A DNA stretch of 64,000 nt from CAVSRC01 sp963743015 (GCA_963743015.1 CAVUOD010000014.1:558001-622000); one strand, 5' to 3'; shown: positions 49,687-61,416, counted from the stretch's first letter. Notes: generated from the letters alone by a model not told the origin. A program made the numbers and translations.

Positions 49687-49907
49687 GATTGCCATGGCCG
49701 CGGCGCTTTATCCCCCCTTGCGCCGCGGTTCCCGTGGCAGGCATGCTCGGCCGAACCGCCATCTGAGACCGGTCGGCCGGTTAACCGCGATCACAAATGG
49801 TCGATGCGAAAGGCCGCAGGCACGTGGACCGTGACCAAATCCGGCTGTATTAACATATTGTTAAGCTTCGAGACGGCGCGCGGGGAGCGCGAGGACGGGC
49901 TGACCGG

Positions 49908-52900
49908 ATGAACGGCAAGACCTATCCCTATCTCGACCTGGTTGCGCTTGCGCCGGTCGGCGCGACGTTGCTCGACCCGCGCCCGGCAATGGTGTTCAGC
50001 GCTGACGGCACGCGCATCCTGTGGGCCAATGAAGCCGGTGTCGTGCTGTTCGATGCACGCCACATGGCCGATCTGCTTGACCGGCAGCTTACCGGCATGA
50101 ACCCGCTCAAGGCCCAGATCGCGCGCCTTGCCCGGCTGTTGCCGACAGCGACAAGCCGGCTCGAGATCCTGCGCATCGGACAGGGTGTCACCTTCACCGC
50201 GCTTGCCGCAGCCTGTCGTCGGCTCAATCTCGCCGACCGGACGAGCGCGGTACTTGCGGTCGCGGCGGCCGGTGGCAGCAGCGAGTCGCTGGTCACGCGC
50301 GCCGAACGGCTTGCCGACGCGATCGCCGAGGACGATTGTCTGGCGGCGGTCCTCACCCATGACGGCAAGGTGCTCGGCGCCTCTGGCGGCTACGACGCGC
50401 TGGCCCCGGCGGAAAGCGCGATCGACGCGCTGGTTGCCACGGCGGCAGGGGCGCGCGACGGGCTTGCCAAGCAGGCCATTGCCATCGGCCGCAGCGAACG
50501 ACCGGCCGGCGTGGCGCGCTTCACTGCGGGCGCGCGCGAATGCTTTCTGCTCATTGTCGGCCCCGCCGAGAGCGTGCAGGCGGTTGCTCCCGCGCCCGTG
50601 GCCGAGCCCGCACCGGCGGAGCCGGTCGCCGAACCGGAACCCGAGCCCGAGCAACCGGCGCCGCAATCCGAACCGGTCGCCATAACGCCGGCGCCGGTCG
50701 AAGCGCCGCCACGGCCAGCACTGCAAAACGTCCTGCGCTTCGCCTTCGCACTCGATCGCAATCGCCGCTTCAGCTTCGTCTCGCCCGAACTGGCAGAGGC
50801 CGTCGGCACCGACCAGGCTGCCGTCATCGGCAAGTCGTGGGAGGCGGTGGCCGAGGTCCTCGGTCTCGATCGCACAAGGTACTGTCGGCGCCGCCCTGCC
50901 GGCGGCGCGGACGTGGTCGACCCGCGTGCGTTGGCCGACCAGCGGCGGCGAGACCATTGCCATCGACCTGTCGGCCTTCCCGCTGCCGATCCCGAACGGG
51001 CACGGCTATCGCGGCTTCGGCCTTTGTCATCTCGACGACCGCCAGCCGGATGCCCGCGCCGAACGGCGGTCGCTCTCCGAAATCGTCGCGATCGCCGAGC
51101 CGGAGCCTCAGCCGGAGGAGCCGGACACGGTCGCCTCTGCCGCGCCTGAAGCCGATGCGGCGCCGCCGCCCGAGGCCGAGCCCCCTGAGCCACCGCTTGC
51201 CGAACCGGAGGCAGAGGCACCTGCCCCACAGGAACCGGAGCCGCCGGCGCCGCGCCGCTCGCCGATGGCGATCACCGACGATCTTGACGATGTGGCGCGC
51301 AAGATCGTCGAACAGGGTGGCGGGCAACCACCGCAACGGCTCGCCGGCGCCGGCCACAACAAGGCGGCGCGAGAGCCGTCCAACATCGTGCGTCTGCCGA
51401 ATGCTGCGTCGCGGCCGCCGCCGCGGCTTTCCGGCATGGAACGCGATGCTTTCGAGCGCATCGCCGAAACGCTGGGTGTACGGCAGAGCGCCGACGAGCC
51501 GCCGCCGGACGGGCAAGCGAGCGCAGACGCCGAAGACCAGAAGGAACCGGCGAAGCCGACGAAGGCGCCGGCGATCGAGACCGACACGCGCCTGCTCGAT
51601 CGCCTGCCGGTCGGGCTGGTGGTGTTCCGCGACCACCGGACGCTGTTCGCCAACCGCGCTCTGCTCGAGCTTGCCGGCTACGAGTCGCTTGCCGCGTTCG
51701 TCGCGGCGGGCGGTGTCGATGCCATCTTTCCGGACGGCGCCGAGGGCTGGGCGAACGGCACGGCGGTCGGCGGCGGACCGCTGACGGTGCGGCGCGCCGA
51801 CGGCGAGCCGACGGCCGTGGAAGCGCGGCTCAACGCCGTCACCTGGGGCGAGGTGACCGCCCTGATGCTGACGATCTCACCGAGCCACGCGGAAGACGAC
51901 GAGGACGAGGAGTCGCTGGTTGCAGCGCTGGCCACCGCCGAAGCGCGCAGCGAGGAACTGGCGGCGATCCTCGACACCGCCACCGACGGCGTCATCGTGA
52001 CCGACCGGGCGGGGCGCATCGGCAGCATGAACCGGGCGGGCGAAGCGCTGTTCGGGATCGATGCCAGCGAATATGTCGGCCGGCCGTTCACCGATCTGCT
52101 CGCCGACGAAAGCCACCGCCCGGCCCTCGACTATCTCGACGGGCTCGCCGCCAACGGGGTTGCCTCGGTACTCAATGACGGGCGTGAGGTCATCGGCCGG
52201 GTGCCGCAGGGCGGGCTGATCCCGCTGTTCATGACCATGGGGCACATCGGCGAGGGCGAGAAGTTCTGTGCCGTGCTGCGCGACATCACCCACTGGAAGA
52301 ATGTCGAGGAGGAGCTGGTGGCGGCGCGGCGCGCGGCCGAGACCGCCAACGCCCAGAAGTCCGATTTCCTCGCCAAGATCAGCCATGAGATCCGCACGCC
52401 GCTCAACGCCATCATCGGCTTCTCCGAAGTCATGATGGAGGAGCGCTTCGGCTCGATCGGCAACGAGCGCTACCGCGCCTACCTCAAGGACATCCACGTC
52501 TCAGGCCAGCATCTGATGAGCCTGATCAACGACCTGCTCGACCTGTCGAAGATCGAGGCCGGCAAGCTCGACCTGTCGTTCGAGGCGGTCGCGGTCAATG
52601 CGGCGATCCAGGAATGCGTCGCGCTGATGCAGCCGCAGGCCAATCGCGCGCACATCATCATCCGCACCTCGCTGTCGGGCGATGTGCCCAGCGTCGTCGC
52701 CGATCCGCGCTCGCTCCGCCAGATCCTGCTCAACCTGCTCTCCAATGCGGTGAAATTCACCCGCCCCGGCGGTCAGGTGATCGTGTCGAGCGCGATCGAA
52801 CCGAACGGCGAGGTGGTGGTGCGCATCCGCGATACCGGCATCGGCATGTCGGAGAAGGACGTGGAGACGGCGCTGAAGCCCTTCCGTCAGCTCGCCACGA

Positions 52901-53055
52901 CCAAGGGCGGCGACCAGCGCGGCACCGGCCTCGGCCTGCCGCTGACCAAGGCACTGGTCGAGGCCAACCGGGCGAGCTTCGCCATCGACAGCGCCGTCGA
53001 CCAGGGCACGCTGGTCAAGATCACCTTCCCCACGACGCGGGTGCTGGCGGGTTAG
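49908..53055 (+). CDS. PAS-containing sensor histidine kinase, PdhS/PleC-like (one frameshift)
   Basis: About 1,048 residues, cytoplasmic, with no membrane helix. PAS-like starts are seen at PRPAMVFSADGTRILWANEA (about 24-43), LRFAFALDRNRRFSFVSPEL, RLPVGLVVFRDHRTLFANRA and ILDTATDGVIVTDRAGRIGS; Pro/Glu/Ala-rich linkers separate them. The C-terminus is a full kinase: LAKISHEIRTPLNAIIGFSE, LLNLLSNAVKFTRPGGQVIV, VRIRDTGIGMSEKD and GTGLGLPLTKALV. A shift near 50875 joins the two halves. Size, order and the HisKA sequence resemble PdhS, the old-pole DivK kinase of Brucella; orthology is inferred. Confidence 0.87.
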
Positions 53056-53099
53056 GGCGCGGCGCTCCCACAGCAGAACCACCGGAGCTGGCACCTCTT

Positions 53100-53275
53100 C
53101 ATCTCCCCCCTTGAGGGGGAGAACGGCGAAGCTTGCGGATCGCGTTAGCGAGACGTTAGCGGAGCCGAGGGGGGTACCGGTATGCCCGTGCCACGACCCC
53201 CCTCTTAGCTGCGCCAACGATTTCCGCCTTCGGCAAAATCGGGCTCCGCTATTCTCCCCCTCAAGGGGGGAGATG
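53100..53275. mobile_element. MITE-like element with perfect 24-bp terminal inverted repeats
   Basis: The 24 bases at 53100-53123 (starting CATCTCCCCCC) are the exact reverse complement of 53252-53275. The 176-bp unit has no reading frame. Each arm is itself nearly palindromic (CCCCCC-TTGA-GGGGG). No target-site duplication was seen. It sits between the convergent ends of the PdhS-like kinase and the acetoacetyl-CoA synthetase, where it could also act as a two-way terminator. A non-autonomous transposable element or REP-type repeat fits best. Confidence 0.65.
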
Positions 53276-53293
53276 GGAGATTGCCGCGGCGCC

Positions 53294-55255
<1,962 letters not shown>

Positions 55256-55422
55256 CGATAGCGCTCCCTGCCTTGTCGCCCCGTTATCGATAGCGTTGTG
55301 GCCGGTCCCTGTCATCGCCCGCGTGCCGGGCGCGCGCCAAGATCGTCCGCGACCAGAAATTTCTTGCGGTTGGCGGCTTTTCTTCCTACCCAGAGACACC
55401 CATTCGAGGAAACTCCGATCGC

Positions 55423-57201
55423 ATGAAACGCATAGCCATCCTGGCCATCATTGCTGTCGGATTGGCGGGACTTGGCGCATTGGCTGTGCCGCTGCTCGTC
55501 TCGCCCGACCTCATCAAGCAGCGCATCGCCGAGCGGATTGCCACCGCCAGCGGACGGCAGGTGACGCTTGCCGGCGAACCGAGCCTGTCGATCTACCCGC
55601 ATCTTGCCGTCACCATCGATCACCTGACCATCGCCAACCCCAAGGGCATGGGCGACGATCCGTTCCTGGTGGCGGACGAGGTGACGACCCGCCTTCGTCT
55701 GTTGCCGCTGTTGACCGGGCGGGTGCAGTTCGACGCCTTCGAACTGGTGCGGCCGCGTGTCCATCTGATCACCGACGAGGCCGGCCACTCGAACTGGCAG
55801 ATGGCCGGCAACGACAGCAACGGCGGGCCGGCGATCGCCGATCTCGCCCTCGGCCGGCTGCAGATCGCCAGTGGCACCGTCATCTATGACGATCTGGCGA
55901 ACAAGCGCCACGAAGAGATCGACGCGCTCGACCTCGACCTCAGCTGGACAGCGGCAGAGTCGGGCGTCAGCGGCAACGGCAAGCTGCAATGGCGCGGCGA
56001 ATCCATCGAGTTCAACGGCTCGGTCGCCAATCCGCTGGCCCTTTTCGCCGGCAACGGTTCGGCCGTCCGCTTCGCCGTCGCTTCGACGCCGCTGCGCGTC
56101 TCCTTCAACGGCAACGCGCTCGGCGTCGATGGCGCCAATCTCGAAGGCGATGCTTCGGTGAGCACGCCGTCGCTGCGCAAGGTGGTGGCGTGGCTGGGCA
56201 CGCCGCTCGGCAACGGCTCGATCCTCGGCCCGGCGTCGATCGAGGGCAAGCTCGCCTGGCACGGGTCGGGGCTTCTGTTCTCCAAGGCCAAGCTCAGCCT
56301 CGACGGCAACGACGCCCAGGGGGTCATGTCGTTGGACTTCGGCGGTGCGCGACCGACCGTGCAGGGCACCTTCGCCTCCGCCAAGCTCGACCTGTCCCCC
56401 TATTTCGAGGCCGTGCGCGCCGACATGAGCGCCAACGGGCCGTGGCCCTTCGCGGCGACGCGGCTGCCGGTTGCCGATCTGGTCGACTGCGACCTCCGGC
56501 TTTCGGCGAGCGAGGTGCTGATCGGCGCCATACGCATGACCGGCGTCGGGGCGACCGGCACCATCAAGGACGGCGCGGTCACGGTGAACATCGGCCAGGC
56601 GCAGGTCTATGGCGGCAAGCTTGGCGCCACCATTGCCGCGAAGATGGACAGCGACAGGCTCGTCGGTCACGTCAAGGCATCGATCGACGGCGCGCTGACG
56701 CAGGCACCGCTCAAGGATCTCCTGGATATCGGCGTGCTCTCCGGCAAGGCGCAGGCGAGCATCGACATCAGCGCCGCCGGCGCCACCTGGGGTGCGCTGG
56801 TCCAATCGATCGCCGGCGATGCGTCGATTGCCGTCGTCGACGGCACATTGGCCGGGATCGACATGAAGGCGATCGCGACACGCATGATCGACCCGCTGGC
56901 CGAGCCGATGCCGCTGGGGGACGGTTCGGCATCGTTCGACGAACTCGCCGGTACGCTGGTGATCGCCAACAGCATTCTGAGCACCAGCGACCTGACGCTT
57001 AAGGGAAAAGACTATGCGGTCGCACTCACCGGACGCGGCTCGCTGGTCACCGGCTCGGTCGAGGCGAACGCCACGCTGGCGATGAAGGCCGGGGCGGGCA
57101 AGACCATACCGCTCGCCGTCACCGGCACCTGGCGGGCACCGCTGATCGGCCCGCGCCAGCTCACCCTCGAGGGCGGCGGCGCTGGCCAGCCGCGCGGATG
57201 A
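55423..57201 (+). CDS. AsmA-family protein
   Basis: 592 residues with an N-terminal membrane anchor (AILAIIAVGLAGLGALAVPL) and the AsmA-type repeat domain in the periplasm: ATASGRQVTLAGEPSLSIYP, VRFDAFELVRPRVHLI-type strands, and the C-terminal AsmA_2 block with GTLAGIDMKAIATRMIDPLA. AsmA-like proteins are bridge-type lipid transporters or outer-membrane assembly factors. ATG 55423 is preceded by GAGGAAACTCCGATCGC. Expressed alone upstream of the EF-hand operon. Confidence 0.88.
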   Translation: MKRIAILAIIAVGLAGLGALAVPLLVSPDLIKQRIAERIATASGRQVTLAGEPSLSIYPHLAVTIDHLTIANPKGMGDDPFLVADEVTTRLRLLPLLTGRVQFDAFELVRPRVHLITDEAGHSNWQMAGNDSNGGPAIADLALGRLQIASGTVIYDDLANKRHEEIDALDLDLSWTAAESGVSGNGKLQWRGESIEFNGSVANPLALFAGNGSAVRFAVASTPLRVSFNGNALGVDGANLEGDASVSTPSLRKVVAWLGTPLGNGSILGPASIEGKLAWHGSGLLFSKAKLSLDGNDAQGVMSLDFGGARPTVQGTFASAKLDLSPYFEAVRADMSANGPWPFAATRLPVADLVDCDLRLSASEVLIGAIRMTGVGATGTIKDGAVTVNIGQAQVYGGKLGATIAAKMDSDRLVGHVKASIDGALTQAPLKDLLDIGVLSGKAQASIDISAAGATWGALVQSIAGDASIAVVDGTLAGIDMKAIATRMIDPLAEPMPLGDGSASFDELAGTLVIANSILSTSDLTLKGKDYAVALTGRGSLVTGSVEANATLAMKAGAGKTIPLAVTGTWRAPLIGPRQLTLEGGGAGQPRG

Positions 57202-57298
57202 CCGATATTTAACGTTGGCAGACGTAGGGCGCCGGTTGCTCACCCGTGTTGGTGGTGAAGGGCGTCGAATGGGCGATGCCCGCAAGAGGAAAATCCTT

Positions 57299-57865
57299 AT
57301 GTCTGCCAAGACCTTGATCATCGCCAGCGCGATGCTTGCGGCTTCCACCGCTCTGACTGTTCCCGCCTTCGCAGCCGGCGGCGACGGCACCGGCCCGAAC
57401 GGCGACAATCCGCCGCCCGCTGCCCAGCAGCAGGCCCCGGTCCGTGCCACGATCATGTTCAACCTGCTCGACACCAATCACGACGGCGCGGTCGACAAGG
57501 ACGAATTCGCGGTTCTGTCGACGGCGACCTTCGAATCGCTCGACACCAACCATGACGGCAAGCTGACGGCGGACGAACTGCGCGGCCGCTTCGGCCCGAT
57601 GCTCGGACAGCGCGGCGGTCGCGGCGGGCCCGGCATGCAATGGCAGGACCGCGACGATCGCGGCGGCTGGGGCCGTGGTCCCGGCATGGGCCGTGGCCCC
57701 GGCATGGGCCGCATGGGCTTCGGCGGTGCCGGTCCGCAGGGCTTCGGACCGCGGCTGAGCTTCAACGATATCGACACCAACCACGACGGTGTGATTTCGG
57801 CTGACGAGTTCGCGGCCCACCAGCCGGCCCCCGGCCAGGGGCGCGGCTACGGTCCGCGGCGGTAA
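57299..57865 (+). CDS. secreted EF-hand protein with Gly/Met-rich linker
   Basis: 188 residues. Signal peptide LIIASAMLAASTALTVPAFA. Three canonical 12-residue calcium loops: DTNHDGAVDKDE, DTNHDGKLTADE and DTNHDGVISADE. Between the second and third is a Gly/Arg/Met-rich stretch with repeated RGPGMG units, which could bind metal. It starts at ATG 57299 after AAGAGG. The sigma-factor gene begins 37 bases after its stop, so the four genes 57299-59436 probably form one operon. It may sense or buffer calcium in the periplasm; that is inference. Confidence 0.85.
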   Translation: MSAKTLIIASAMLAASTALTVPAFAAGGDGTGPNGDNPPPAAQQQAPVRATIMFNLLDTNHDGAVDKDEFAVLSTATFESLDTNHDGKLTADELRGRFGPMLGQRGGRGGPGMQWQDRDDRGGWGRGPGMGRGPGMGRMGFGGAGPQGFGPRLSFNDIDTNHDGVISADEFAAHQPAPGQGRGYGPRR

Positions 57866-57902
57866 CAAGGGCGACGCACTCGGGGCGAGCTGAGGGAGAC
57901 CG

Positions 57903-58583
57903 ATGGAATGGCTCATGACGCTCGCCCCGGTGGCCACGTCGCGAAAAACGCGACGGGAGCCGGCTTCTGCCGGTAAGATCGCGGCCACCGGGGGGCGACG
58001 CTCGTTGGAAACGAATGCCGGCACGACCGATGAGGCGCTGGTGGCGGAGATCGCCGCCGGCGATCAGCGCGCCTTCGCCGAGATCGTGCGGCGGCACGCC
58101 GGCCGGCTGAGGGCCCTGGCGCTGCGCTTCAGCGGCGGCATGGCGGAAGCCGACGATATCGTGCAGGAGACCTTCTGGAGCCTGTGGCGGAACGCCGGCC
58201 GCTGGCAACCGGGCGGTCCGCCGTTTGCCGCCTACCTCACCCGGATGGCGATCAACCGCGCCATCGACGGGGAGCGCAAACGCAAGACCCGGCGCTTCTT
58301 CGGGCTGGATGCGGTCGAGGATGCGGCCGATCCGGGCCTGCCGGCCGACCAGCAGATGGAGACCAGCAGCACGCTCAAGGCGGTCGCCCGCGACATCCAT
58401 GCATTGCCCGAGCGACAACGAGCGGCCATTCTGCTGGCGGCGGACGGGGAACGGTCCAATGCCGAGATTGCGGAAGCGATGGGACTGTCCGTCGGGGCGG
58501 TCGAACAGCTTCTGGTCAGGGCGCGGCGAACGTTGAGGATGCGACTCGCCGAGCGCGAGGCGCAAGGGGGACTGGAAACATGA
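57903..58583 (+). CDS. ECF-type RNA polymerase sigma factor
   Basis: 226 residues. Region 2 is RAFAEIVRRHAGRLRALALR with EADDIVQETFWSLWRNAGRW, and region 4 is ALPERQRAAILLAADGERSN and EIAEAMGLSVGAVEQLLVRA. The first 40 residues are non-conserved, but ATG 57903 has GAGGGAGA 4 bases upstream, so the long start is kept. Its stop overlaps the anti-sigma ATG (ATGA). It would be held by the anti-sigma factor until a periplasmic signal arrives, as in CnrH-type systems. Confidence 0.9.
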   Translation: MEWLMTLAPVATSRKTRREPASAGKIAATGGRRSLETNAGTTDEALVAEIAAGDQRAFAEIVRRHAGRLRALALRFSGGMAEADDIVQETFWSLWRNAGRWQPGGPPFAAYLTRMAINRAIDGERKRKTRRFFGLDAVEDAADPGLPADQQMETSSTLKAVARDIHALPERQRAAILLAADGERSNAEIAEAMGLSVGAVEQLLVRARRTLRMRLAEREAQGGLET

Positions 58584-58999
58584 ACCTTGAACGATTTGAA
58601 GAAACCTTGAGCCGGCTTGGCGGAGACCTGACGCGGTGGCCGGCGTCCGAACGCGCCGAGGCCGAGGCGTTGATTGCCGCCGATCCGCAGGCGGCAAAGC
58701 TGCACGGCCAGGCGACCAGACTCGACGCGGTCATGGGGGCCGTCATGGCGCCGGTGGCCATTGACGCCGCCGCGATCGGCCGGATCATGGCCGGCATCGA
58801 CCACCGCAGGCATCGCGACCTGACGCTGCAGCCGACGCGGCGCCTGTTCGCCTGGGCAAGCGCGGCGATGGTCGTCTTCCTGGTCGTCGGCTTCGCCGCC
58901 GGCGTGGCAATCCCGACCAATCAGGGCGAAGACACGCTGGCCGGGCTGATGTTCGGTTCGAACGGCAGCTCATACGCCGATTCCGGGAGCGTGCTATGA
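58580..58999 (+). CDS. anti-sigma-like single-pass membrane protein
   Basis: 139 residues. An N-terminal cytoplasmic part (NLERFEETLSRLGGDLTRWP, RAEAEALIAADPQAAKLHGQ) is followed by one membrane helix (WASAAMVVFLVVGFAAGVAI) and a short periplasmic tail. This layout, and overlap with the sigma gene upstream and the sensor gene downstream, fit an anti-sigma factor of CnrY/RskA kind. No zinc-binding anti-sigma motif (HxxxCxxC) is present. Role assigned by position and topology. Confidence 0.78.
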   Translation: MNLERFEETLSRLGGDLTRWPASERAEAEALIAADPQAAKLHGQATRLDAVMGAVMAPVAIDAAAIGRIMAGIDHRRHRDLTLQPTRRLFAWASAAMVVFLVVGFAAGVAIPTNQGEDTLAGLMFGSNGSSYADSGSVL

Positions 59000-59436
59000 C
59001 CATCCGTGGTCCCTTCGCGGTCACGCTGATCGTCCTGCTTTTCGTCTCGCTGGCCGCGAATCTGGTGGTCGCCGGCTTCGCGGTGGCGCGTTTCGCCGGA
59101 CCACGGCCCGGCGGCGGCGAGATCGACCGCATCGTTGCGCTGGGCATCCGCGCCTTCCCGCCGGAGATTCAGGGCGACATCATGACTCAGGTGCGCGCCC
59201 ATCGCGACGAGTTCCGCGCCGGTCTCGATGCGGTGCGTTCGGCGCGCCAGCAGATGTTCGCGGCGATGCGCGCCGATCCCTTCGACCGCGCGGCGCTCGA
59301 TGCGGCCTTCGCCGACGTGCGCCGCTCGACCAACGACGTTCAGACCATCGGCCAGACCATCGTCGCCGATGCCATCGCCAACGCCCCGCCGGACGTGCGG
59401 GCGCGGATCAGGCCGCCGCGCGGCCCCTTCCCGTAG
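58996..59436 (+). CDS. periplasmic Spy/CnrX-like sensor (heavy-metal sensor family)
   Basis: 146 residues. One N-terminal membrane anchor (VTLIVLLFVSLAANLVVAGF) and a helical periplasmic domain (ALGIRAFPPEIQGDIMTQVR, EFRAGLDAVRSARQQMFAAM, RADPFDRAALDAAFADVRRS), the pattern of the Metal_resist/Spy family. No His/Cys-rich metal site is evident, unlike true CnrX. Overlaps the anti-sigma stop (ATGA). With the two genes before it, it makes a CnrHYX-like set. Confidence 0.8.
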   Translation: MTIRGPFAVTLIVLLFVSLAANLVVAGFAVARFAGPRPGGGEIDRIVALGIRAFPPEIQGDIMTQVRAHRDEFRAGLDAVRSARQQMFAAMRADPFDRAALDAAFADVRRSTNDVQTIGQTIVADAIANAPPDVRARIRPPRGPFP

Positions 59437-59452
59437 TCGACAGGACCGGCTT

Positions 59453-60271
59453 TCAGGCGCCCTGTTCGGCGAGCCGCTCGGCCCGCTGGCGTTCCACCTC
59501 GGCCCGCTTCGAGGCGAGCGAGGCGATGATCACCCCGACGGTGACGACGCCGATGAGGATGGTGCACACGGCATTGATCTCCGGCGTCACGCCGAGACGG
59601 ACCTGGCTGTAGATCTTCATCGGCAGGGTGGTGGCGCCGGGACCGGTGGTGAAGCTGGCGATGACCAGGTCGTCGAGCGACAGGGTGAAGCCCAGCATCC
59701 AGCCGGCGACCACGGCCGGGAATATGATCGGCAGGGTGATGACGAAGAACGTCTTGAGCGGCGGACAGCCGAGGTCCAGCGCCGCCTCTTCCAGGCTGCG
59801 GTCGAAGGTGACCAGCCGCGACTGGATGACCACCGCCACGTAGCACATCGAGAAGGTGATGTGGGCGAGCGTGATGGTCCAGAAGCCGCGCGCGATGTCG
59901 AGGGAAACGAACAGCAGCAGCAGCGACAGGCCGGTGATGACGTCGGGCATGACCAGCGGCGCGTAAATCATGCCGGAGAACAGCGAACGCCCCTTGAAGC
60001 GGCCGAAGCGGACCAGCGCCACCGCCGCCATGGTGCCGAGCACGGTCGCCACGCTCGCCGAAAGCAGCGCGACACGCAGCGTCACCCAGGCGGCGTCGAG
60101 CAGGGCGCGGTCGGTGAGCAGCTCGCCATACCACTTGGTCGACCAGCCGCCCCATACGGTGACCAGCTTGGAGGCGTTGAACGAATAGATGACCAGCAGG
60201 ACGATCGGCGCGTAGAGGAACGCCAGACCGAAGGTGATCGAGGTGAGGTTGAATCGCGAGAAGCTCTTCAT
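59453..60271 (-). CDS. potI: putrescine/spermidine ABC transporter permease PotI
   Basis: 272 residues. Inner-membrane subunit with six helices (LAFLYAPIVLLVIYSFNASK at the start) and the EAA loop DRSLEEAALDLGCPPLKTFF. Its ATG overlaps the potH stop. Last gene of potF-potG-potH-potI, convergent with the Spy-like gene 16 bases away. Confidence 0.93.
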   Translation of the reverse strand: MKSFSRFNLTSITFGLAFLYAPIVLLVIYSFNASKLVTVWGGWSTKWYGELLTDRALLDAAWVTLRVALLSASVATVLGTMAAVALVRFGRFKGRSLFSGMIYAPLVMPDVITGLSLLLLFVSLDIARGFWTITLAHITFSMCYVAVVIQSRLVTFDRSLEEAALDLGCPPLKTFFVITLPIIFPAVVAGWMLGFTLSLDDLVIASFTTGPGATTLPMKIYSQVRLGVTPEINAVCTILIGVVTVGVIIASLASKRAEVERQRAERLAEQGA

Positions 60272-61221
60272 CCTTCTCGCTCCGCGCGGATCTGCTCCTG
60301 GTTCTGGAACAGCACGATCGGCACCACCAGGATGAGCAGCAGGATGACGGCGACGGCGGAAGCCAGCGGCCAGTCACGATTGGAGAAGAACTCGTCCCAC
60401 AGCGTCTTGCCGATCATCAGCGTGCCGTTGCCGCCGAGCAGGTCGGGGATGACGAATTCGCCGGTGACCGGGATGAAGACAAGGAAGCAGCCGGCGATGA
60501 CGCCGGGCAGCGACAGCGGGAAGGTGATCTTCCAGAACGCTTTCAGCGGCGGACAGCCGAGGTCGGCGGCTGCCTCGAGCAGCGAGGTGTCCATCTTCTC
60601 GAGCGCGGCATAGAGCGGCAGCACCATGAAGGGCAGATAGGAATAGACGATGCCGATATAGACCGCCCAGTTGGTGTTGAGGATGGTGAGCGGGTGGTGG
60701 ATGAGGCCGAGCCAGAGCAGCAGTTCGTTGAGCAGCCCCTCCTTCTTGAGAATGCCGATCCAGGCGTAGACGCGGATCAGGAACGAGGTCCAGAACGGCA
60801 GGATGACGAGCATGAGCAGGGTCGGCTGCCAGCGCCGCGCCGCCCGCGCCATGCCGTAGGCGATGGGATAGCCGATGAGGAGGACAAGGACGGTGGAGGC
60901 GATGGCGATCCACAGGCTCGACAGGTAGGCCTTCCAGTAGAGCGCGTCGGTGGTCAGGTAGGTGTAGTTGTCGAGGGTGAACTTCTTCGCCTGTTCCCAC
61001 AGCGCGGCGAAGCCGGCACCGATGTGGAAGGTCGGGAAATAGGGCGGCTGGGCGAGGATCGAGGTGGAGAAGGAAATCTTCACCACGATCAGGAAGGGAA
61101 TGAAGAAGAGCACCAGCAGCCAGGCATAGGGGACCGCCAGAACCAGCCAGCGCGCCCAGCCTCCCTTGCGCTTGGGAGCCTCGGCGGTCGGTGCGGCCTT
61201 GGCCAGCTCAGTCACGGCCAT
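60268..61221 (-). CDS. potH: putrescine/spermidine ABC transporter permease PotH
   Basis: 317 residues. Six to seven helices (WLVLAVPYAWLLVLFFIPFL, VLLIGYPIAYGMARAARRWQ) and the EAA loop DTSLLEAAADLGCPPLKAFW. The start MAVTELAKAAPTAEAPKRKG at 61221 is used rather than ATG 61236. A palindromic repeat lies in the 195-base gap to potG, so this permease may be expressed at a lower level than potF and potG. Confidence 0.93.
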   Translation of the reverse strand: MAVTELAKAAPTAEAPKRKGGWARWLVLAVPYAWLLVLFFIPFLIVVKISFSTSILAQPPYFPTFHIGAGFAALWEQAKKFTLDNYTYLTTDALYWKAYLSSLWIAIASTVLVLLIGYPIAYGMARAARRWQPTLLMLVILPFWTSFLIRVYAWIGILKKEGLLNELLLWLGLIHHPLTILNTNWAVYIGIVYSYLPFMVLPLYAALEKMDTSLLEAAADLGCPPLKAFWKITFPLSLPGVIAGCFLVFIPVTGEFVIPDLLGGNGTLMIGKTLWDEFFSNRDWPLASAVAVILLLILVVPIVLFQNQEQIRAEREG

Positions 61222-61268
61222 CGGTGTCCATCCCAAGCAAGGCGCTACCGCATCCGAGCACCCGCTTT

Positions 61269-61402
61269 CCCCTCACCCGGCTCGGCCTGCGGCCTCGCCA
61301 CCCTCTCCCACAAGGGGAGAGGGTGCGCTGTGGCAACGCCGCGAGTCCCAACCCTCTCCCCTCGTGGGAGAGGGTGGTGCGCGCAGCGCACCGGGTGAGG
61401 GG
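61269..61402. repeat. intergenic palindrome inside the pot operon
   Basis: Outer arms CCCCTCACCCGG (61269-61280) and CCGGGTGAGGGG (61391-61402) are perfect inverts. Two inner hairpins, ACCCTCTCCCACAAGG-GGAGAGGGT and ACCCTCTCCCCTCGTGGGAGAGGGT, fill the middle. It lies between potG and potH. Confidence 0.78.
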
Positions 61403-61416
61403 GAGCGGCGTGCCCG

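Noticed and set aside
57903..59436. A true CnrHYX nickel/cobalt resistance regulator
   Set aside because: No metal-resistance RND efflux genes (cnrCBA) follow, no His/Cys metal site is evident in the Spy-like protein, and the gene order differs. Only the general architecture is shared.
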